A DNA stretch of 10,674 nucleotides, from contig JBBRUV010000160.1 in NCBI GenBank assembly GCA_038247465.1, positions 1 to 10,674 of the forward strand. The letters run 5' to 3'. Each line of letters begins with the position of its first letter. Within the stretch, counting starts at the first letter, position 1. The notes beneath the pieces are model-generated. The model was not told the DNA's origin. It ran no database searches and was given only the letters and a program-made list of their open reading frames with translations. Shown piece by piece: positions 6,994 to 10,674 of this stretch. This DNA comes from JBBRNH01 sp038247465 (lineage in GTDB: Bacteria; Bacteroidota; Bacteroidia; Cytophagales; Spirosomataceae). Made by a program: the position numbers and the translations under genes.

Positions 6994-7434
6994 CTAAGAT
7001 TTAAGCGCAAAAACGAATCCTACATAAACGCCATTTGGTACAAATTTTTCCAGAGAATCATCAGACCTTCTTCCATACACCCAAAACAATTCGTGTAGTT
7101 TATTGAGTTCTCGGTCAATTATAATCCGGTAAAAACGAGTTAGAACCGGATTACTTCCCTGAAAATAAATGAATTTGTCAGGATATTTATCAAAAAAGGA
7201 AACCATCGTCTGTAAAACAGTGGCTATAATTTTGGGCATATCCTGATTATTACTGACAATATCGTCGGCCAACCGACCATCGGACATCACATCAACCAGA
7301 GCTAAATTGTAGTAAATAGTATCAATCTGGTCATACAAAACTTGTTTAATGATAATCCGTTCAGTGCTTATACTCTCAAAAGCAAAGGTTAGTCGGTTTT
7401 CACTACTGAGAAATGGGTATGGCGGTTCGGTCAT
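6994..7434 (-). CDS. DUF6934-like protein of unknown function, inserted in the trp operon
   Basis: This encodes 146 residues, MTEPPYPFLSS to FVFALKS, with no signal peptide or membrane segment, so it is probably cytoplasmic. Three features recall the Bacteroidota family DUF6934: DDIVSNNQDMPKIIATV (57-73), a helix followed by DKYPDKFIYFQGSNP (82-96), and TRFYRIIIDREL (99-110). That family is known to me only from memory and has no established function. The start is 2 nt after the trpF stop (TAG at 7437-7439), and the 56-residue gene follows after 5 nt. Hand counts show an AT-rich gene: 22 G+C of 60 at 7021-7080 and 18 of 60 at 7141-7200, against 38 of 60 at 7441-7500 in trpF. Base composition and position suggest later acquisition. 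It should be co-transcribed with trp genes. A toxin-antitoxin-like role with the small neighbour is possible but unproven. Confidence 0.75.
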   Translation of the reverse strand: MTEPPYPFLSSENRLTFAFESISTERIIIKQVLYDQIDTIYYNLALVDVMSDGRLADDIVSNNQDMPKIIATVLQTMVSFFDKYPDKFIYFQGSNPVLTRFYRIIIDRELNKLHELFWVYGRRSDDSLEKFVPNGVYVGFVFALKS

Positions 7435-7436
7435 TC

Positions 7437-8075
7437 CTAAACCTCCTCCTCCACCGGCCTCAGCCGCGCCAGCAGCTCTCTTACCAGCTCAACGTCTTTC
7501 ACGCCCGGTGCGGTCTCGACCTGACTGTTCACGTCTACGCCGTAAAGTTTCATGCCGTCTAATTGAGCGAGTTGGTCGAGGTTATGCAGGCCGATACCGC
7601 CACTGATAAAAAACGGCTTTTCGTTGTCATACCGGCTCATCACGCTCCAATCGAACTGAACGCCGTTGCCGCCTGGTTGGTCGCCTTTGGCATCGAACAG
7701 AAAAAAGTCGCAATAGGGTTTGAAATTGTGCAAAGTCGAGAAATTGAACGAATTGTCAACCCGAAACGCCCGGATGATGCTTACGCCCTTATTCCGCAAA
7801 CTCCGGCAATAGTCAGGCGTTTCGTTGCCGTGCAATTGCACATACTGGAGATCATATTTCCGTACTGTTTTCAGAACGTAATCTGGCCCGGCATTGACAA
7901 ACACACCCACTTTTTTGATTTTCCGGGGCAAGGCTTTCACCACGTTCGCATTCAATAATTCACCGACAAATCGGGGTGACTGTTCGTAAAAAATAAACCC
8001 GATAAAATCAGGATTCAGAGCCGCAACCGCTTGTAGATTGTCGGCATCGCGCAGACCGCACACTTTTACATTCAT
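7437..8075 (-). CDS. trpF: Phosphoribosylanthranilate isomerase
   Basis: TrpF performs the Amadori rearrangement of N-(5-phosphoribosyl)anthranilate to CdRP, the step between TrpD and TrpC. The 212-residue single-domain TIM barrel has the N-terminal signature MNVKVCGLRDADN, with the general base C6. IGFIFYEQSPRFV (25-37) and VQLHGNETPDYC (79-90) follow. The general acid is D128 in FLFDAKGDQPGGNG (125-138). FISGGIG (156-162) and GVDVNSQVE (179-187) form the phosphate site. It is a monofunctional enzyme, not fused to TrpC as in enteric bacteria. A 50-bp gap separates it from trpC, the loosest junction in the operon, and the DUF6934-like gene starts 2 nt after its stop. The C-terminal tail EEEV is short and acidic but otherwise unremarkable. 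Confidence 0.96.
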   Translation of the reverse strand: MNVKVCGLRDADNLQAVAALNPDFIGFIFYEQSPRFVGELLNANVVKALPRKIKKVGVFVNAGPDYVLKTVRKYDLQYVQLHGNETPDYCRSLRNKGVSIIRAFRVDNSFNFSTLHNFKPYCDFFLFDAKGDQPGGNGVQFDWSVMSRYDNEKPFFISGGIGLHNLDQLAQLDGMKLYGVDVNSQVETAPGVKDVELVRELLARLRPVEEEV

Positions 8076-8093
8076 GGTAATGAGTCAAATAAC

Positions 8094-8112
8094 CTTCTGT
8101 TCCCGGCAGAAG
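8094..8112 (-). other. Small hairpin in the trpC-trpF gap
   Basis: CTTCTG (8094-8099) and CAGAAG (8107-8112) form a perfect 6-bp stem with a 7-nt loop in the only sizeable gap within the trp genes (8076-8125). No T-run follows it on the transcribed side, so it is not a classical terminator. It ends about 18 nt before the trpF ATG and might affect translation or mRNA processing there. A stem this short could also occur by chance. Confidence 0.3.
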
Positions 8113-8125
8113 TGTTTAGCGTGAA

Positions 8126-8959
8126 TCAGTCATGAGTGGGAGCCATAACCGAATGATGAATGAGTTGTTTAGCATCAAAGTTTTGCACGAGTTCGGCCAA
8201 TGCGTTGCCTGGTGCGGCTGTTTTCATGAATGCTTCACCGATCAGAAAGCCGTCGTAACCCACGTCGCGCAGCAGTTGCATCGTGGTCGCATTGTGCAGC
8301 CCGCTTTCGGTAATCCGAACAAACGTGGCCGGAATCTGCTCAATGAGTCGGAGCGAGGTGTTTATGTCGGTAATAAATGTTTTCAGGTTCCGGTTATTCA
8401 CGCCGACTAAATCAACCGAATCGCACAGGGTTTGGGTCAATTCGGCTTCGTCATGAACTTCCAGCAAAACTTCCATACCTAACTCGTGCGCCGTTTGGCT
8501 CAATGTCTTCACCTCATTAGGCAACAGGCAAGCCGCAATCAGCAGCACAAAATCAGCTCCCCAGGCTTTGGCTTCCAGAAGCTGGTATTCGTCAATCACA
8601 AAGTCTTTGCGGAGAATCGGCGTGGCCGGGTTGGTTTGGCGGGCCTCAAGCAAGTCAGCCGGCGTACCGCCAAAAAACGGCTCATCGGTCAGCACCGATA
8701 AGCACGCGGCCCCGGCCAACACGTAACCCAACGTTGTTTCGGCCACCGAAACGAGGTCGTTGATGATACCTTTCGAGGGTGATTTGCGCTTAAACTCGGC
8801 AATGATTCCGGTTGAGGTATCGGCGCAGATTGCGGCCCGGGCCGAATTGACAACACGGCCAAAATCAGGCGATTGCCGTAATACCGACGCCGGTGTCTGG
8901 GCCTTTCGTTCGGCGATTTCAATCTGTTTTCGGGCGATTATTTTGTCTAAAATTGTCAT
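8126..8959 (-). CDS. trpC: Indole-3-glycerol phosphate synthase
   Basis: TrpC closes the indole ring, turning CdRP into indole-3-glycerol phosphate with loss of CO2 and water. The 277-residue protein begins with the expected N-terminal helix (MTILDKIIARKQIEIAERK). The active-site residues known from the Sulfolobus enzyme are all found: E55 and K57 in IAEFKRKSPSKG (53-64), K118 in ILRKDF, E167 in LLEVHD, N188 and R190 in VGVNNRNL (185-192), and S219 in TESGLHN (217-223). IGEAFMK (240-246) forms the end of the phosphate site. It ends about 15-20 residues beyond the usual barrel end, with a tail HHSVMAPTHD of no known role. The start overlaps the trpD stop by 4 nt (ATGA), which suggests translational coupling. 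Confidence 0.97.
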   Translation of the reverse strand: MTILDKIIARKQIEIAERKAQTPASVLRQSPDFGRVVNSARAAICADTSTGIIAEFKRKSPSKGIINDLVSVAETTLGYVLAGAACLSVLTDEPFFGGTPADLLEARQTNPATPILRKDFVIDEYQLLEAKAWGADFVLLIAACLLPNEVKTLSQTAHELGMEVLLEVHDEAELTQTLCDSVDLVGVNNRNLKTFITDINTSLRLIEQIPATFVRITESGLHNATTMQLLRDVGYDGFLIGEAFMKTAAPGNALAELVQNFDAKQLIHHSVMAPTHD

Positions 8960-9942
8960 GCCATTAACTGCTTAAAACGTATCAACGCCCGGCCACTCTC
9001 CAACGATTCGCGGGCCTGGGCCACGGCTTCTTCGTTGGTATTGGCCCGGCCAGCCGCCCGCAACGCCATTGCCGAGTTGGCTAAAACGGCCTGTTTCTGG
9101 GCTGATGTTGCTTCGTTGTTCAGAACGTTCATAAAAATCCGGGCCGAATCGTCGGCGGTTTCGCCCCCCGACAACGCCCGCGCATCCAGTGTGTCGAAGC
9201 CCAGTGCTGCCGGTTTCAGTACCTGCTCGGTGTGGTTGGTGATGAGTTTAAACGCCCCCGTGAGCGAGATTTCATCGTAGCCATCGAGCGTGTGAACAAT
9301 CATAAACTGCTTGGCGGTTTGTTGGTAAAGGTAGGCATAAAGGCGGGCCAGTTCAAGGCTAAACACGCCTACAAGCTGTTTTTGGGGCTGTGCGGGGTTC
9401 ACCATCGGCCCCAGCACATTGAAGAATGTTTTCACGCCTAATTCCTTCCTGATCGGGCCAACGTTTTTCATGGCCGGGTGAAACAACGGCGCGTGCAGAA
9501 AGCAAATCCCCGCCGTTTCGATTTTACGCTGCAATTCACCCACGTCGTTGGTAAACCGATAGCCGAGCCGTTCCATCACCGTAGATGAACCCGTCAGCGA
9601 TGATACGCCGTGATTGCCGTGCTTGGCAACACGCTGCCCGGCCCCGGCCACCACAAACGCCGACAGCGTGGATATGTTAAAGGTGTCTTTGCCGTCTCCG
9701 CCCGTGCCGCAAACGTCCATTGCGTCGTAGGCTGCGAGGTCAACCGGCAAACACAATTCGAGCATCGCATCGCGGAAGCCTTCGAGTTCTTCAACCCGGA
9801 TGCTTCGCATCATATACACAGTCAGAAATGATGCAACCTGGGCCGGGTTGTACTGGCCCCGGCCAATGCCAATCAGCACTTGTTTGGCCTGCTCAGTGGA
9901 GAGCGTTTTGTACTCAAAAAGGTGATTCAGGATTTGTCTCAT
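8956..9942 (-). CDS. trpD: Anthranilate phosphoribosyltransferase
   Basis: TrpD transfers phosphoribose from PRPP to anthranilate. The 328-residue protein has the class IV phosphoribosyltransferase architecture: an N-terminal helical domain (about 1-70) and then an alpha/beta domain. The PRPP loop is CGTGGDGKDTFNIST (78-92), and KHGNHGVSSLTGSS (107-120) follows. Anthranilate-binding R165 lies in GPIRKELGVKTFFNVLGPMVNP (162-183). The Mg-binding pair D223/E224 lies in GYDEISLTG (221-229). It is a stand-alone enzyme, not fused to TrpG. The start overlaps the trpG stop by 4 nt, and its own stop overlaps the trpC start by 4 nt, so trpG, trpD and trpC look like one coupled translation unit. Confidence 0.97.
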   Translation of the reverse strand: MRQILNHLFEYKTLSTEQAKQVLIGIGRGQYNPAQVASFLTVYMMRSIRVEELEGFRDAMLELCLPVDLAAYDAMDVCGTGGDGKDTFNISTLSAFVVAGAGQRVAKHGNHGVSSLTGSSTVMERLGYRFTNDVGELQRKIETAGICFLHAPLFHPAMKNVGPIRKELGVKTFFNVLGPMVNPAQPQKQLVGVFSLELARLYAYLYQQTAKQFMIVHTLDGYDEISLTGAFKLITNHTEQVLKPAALGFDTLDARALSGGETADDSARIFMNVLNNEATSAQKQAVLANSAMALRAAGRANTNEEAVAQARESLESGRALIRFKQLMA

Positions 9943-10505
9943 CGGTTCAACCAGTTTTCTATCATTGTTTTTCCGCCTTCGGTCAGCACCGATTCGGGGT
10001 GGAATTGCACACCCCGAACGTCGTACTGTACGTGCCGCAGGGCCATTACGCGGCCCTGTTCGTCTTCGGCGGTAATCACCATCTCAGCCGGAACCGAATC
10101 CCGAACGACCGACCATGAATGATACCGGCCAACGGTCAGCACATCGGGCAGGTTGTCAAAAAGTCGTTCGTGGCGGTCAATAACGGTGGCTTTGTGGGCC
10201 ACGCCGTGCAGCACATCGCCGAGGTTTTTGAGCCTTGCGCCGAAGGCTTCGCCAATGCCCTGATGCCCCAGACAAACGCCCAGAATGCTTTTAGTGGGGC
10301 CATATTCGGCAATCAGGGCCTGCATGATACCCGCTTCTGACGGAATCCCCGGCCCCGGCGAGAGCAGAATCTTGTTGTATTGCCCAACGGCTTCGAGCGT
10401 GATTTTATCGTTCCGAATCACATCGGGCCGTTCGCCCAATTCGCGCAGGATATAGACGAGATTGTAGGTAAACGAATCGTAATTGTCTAAGACGAGGATT
10501 TTCAT
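9939..10505 (-). CDS. trpG: Anthranilate synthase component II (glutamine amidotransferase)
   Basis: TrpG is the class I glutaminase that supplies ammonia to TrpE for making anthranilate from chorismate; the same subunit type (PabA) can also serve p-aminobenzoate synthesis. The 188-residue protein opens with LVLDNYDSFTYNLVYIL (4-20). The oxyanion-hole loop is LLSPGPGIPSEAG (47-59). The nucleophile C78 is in LGVCLGHQGIGEAFG (75-89), and the remaining triad residues H169 and E171 are in GVQFHPESVLTEGG (165-178). Inside this operon the TrpG role is by far the likeliest. The partner trpE is not visible and probably lies beyond the right edge. A strong hairpin from the repeat element ends 8 nt before the ATG, which is unusual for a translation start. 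Confidence 0.95.
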   Translation of the reverse strand: MKILVLDNYDSFTYNLVYILRELGERPDVIRNDKITLEAVGQYNKILLSPGPGIPSEAGIMQALIAEYGPTKSILGVCLGHQGIGEAFGARLKNLGDVLHGVAHKATVIDRHERLFDNLPDVLTVGRYHSWSVVRDSVPAEMVITAEDEQGRVMALRHVQYDVRGVQFHPESVLTEGGKTMIENWLNR

Positions 10506-10507
10506 CG

Positions 10508-10674
10508 TGTAACGCGGGTTTCCACCCGCGATTGTTAAGTTTGGTAACGCGGGTGGAAACCCGCCTTCCTTATGAATTAGCAGCGGGTTTCCACCCGCGA
10601 TTGTTAAGTTTGGTCACGCGGGTGGAAACCCGCCTTCCTTATGAATTAGCAGCGGGTTTCCACCCGCATTACAG
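10508..10674. repeat. Palindrome-rich 69-bp tandem repeat (REP/MITE-like) upstream of trpG
   Basis: A 69-bp unit starts at 10514 and again at 10583, and the first 16 bp of a third copy lie at 10652-10667. The two full copies differ at one base (A at 10546, C at 10615). Each unit has two 17-bp arms in perfect inverted orientation, GCGGGTTTCCACCCGCG (10514-10530 in copy 1) and its complement (10548-10564), around a 17-nt spacer, followed by a linker CTTCCTTATGAATTAGCA. Every arm is itself a near-palindrome (GCGGGT-4 nt-ACCCGC). The block is bounded by inverted ends, TGTAACGCGGGT (10508-10519) against ACCCGCATTACA (10662-10673), matching at 11 of 12 positions, so the whole element may end at 10673. 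It looks like a non-coding REP/BIME- or MITE-type element. Whether it is dispersed in the genome cannot be seen here. Confidence 0.85.
10514..10529 (-). promoter_or_regulatory. Stable hairpin directly before the trpG start codon
   Basis: On the trp transcript this segment reads GCGGGT-GGAA-ACCCGC, a GC-rich 6-bp stem closed by a GGAA loop of the GNRA type. It ends 8 nt before the trpG ATG at 10505. Its flanking arm (10548-10564) can instead pair with it over 17 bp, so at least two alternative folds are possible. Such a structure may reduce trpG translation initiation, protect an upstream mRNA end or block read-in from trpE. No tryptophan-codon leader or T-run is visible, so it is not a standard attenuator. 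Confidence 0.4.

Noticed and set aside
10514..10667. CRISPR array
   Set aside because: The period is 69 bp with the whole unit conserved, there are no variable spacers, only about 2.2 copies are seen and no cas gene is visible.
10506..10674. Classical trp leader-peptide attenuator or T-box
   Set aside because: There is no run of Trp codons in a short leader frame, no T-box-like sequence and no T-tract after the hairpins; the tandem repeat explains the structure.

Overview
The window looks like chromosomal DNA from a member of the Bacteroidota, most likely a Spirosoma-like Cytophagales. Three things point there: a secreted FG-GAP protein ending in a type IX secretion (T9SS) sorting domain, a phylum-typical trp gene order with separate trpG, trpD, trpC and trpF, and a promoter-like TAnnTTTG box before murF. 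The assignment comes from gene content and protein style; no database search was made.

Layout, left to right. Positions 1-272 (minus) hold the first ~90 residues of a FucP-type sugar/H+ symporter that runs off the left edge. A 131-bp divergent spacer separates it from an AraC-family regulator (404-1270, plus). Convergent with the regulator is murF (1282-2583, minus), which adds the D-Ala-D-Ala dipeptide to the peptidoglycan precursor. Divergent from murF is a 734-residue FG-GAP/VCBS propeller protein (2631-4835, plus). From 4840 to the right edge everything is on the minus strand and forms a tryptophan operon. In transcription order it reads trpG, trpD, trpC, trpF, two unrecognised or poorly known small genes, trpB, trpA. 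trpE, expected as the first gene, is not in the window and probably lies just beyond the right edge. The right edge itself (10508-10674) is a palindrome-rich 69-bp tandem repeat abutting the trpG start.

How the genes work together: TrpG supplies ammonia for anthranilate synthase, and TrpD, TrpC and TrpF convert anthranilate to indole-3-glycerol phosphate. TrpA and TrpB then finish tryptophan. Catalytic residues were checked by eye in all six Trp enzymes, and none is visibly broken. The junctions are tight (4-nt ATGA overlaps at trpG/trpD and trpD/trpC, 2-nt gap at trpB/trpA), so the genes should be co-transcribed and in part translationally coupled.

The most unusual point is the insertion between trpF and trpB. 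It is a 146-residue DUF6934-like protein followed by a 56-residue basic protein, in clearly AT-richer DNA, fitted with spacings of 2 nt, 5 nt and a 4-nt overlap. The pair has the look of a small accessory module (perhaps toxin-antitoxin-like, unproven) embedded in a biosynthetic operon without breaking it. The second point is the repeat element, whose hairpin ends 8 nt before the trpG start codon. There is no gene-free stretch longer than 300 bp.
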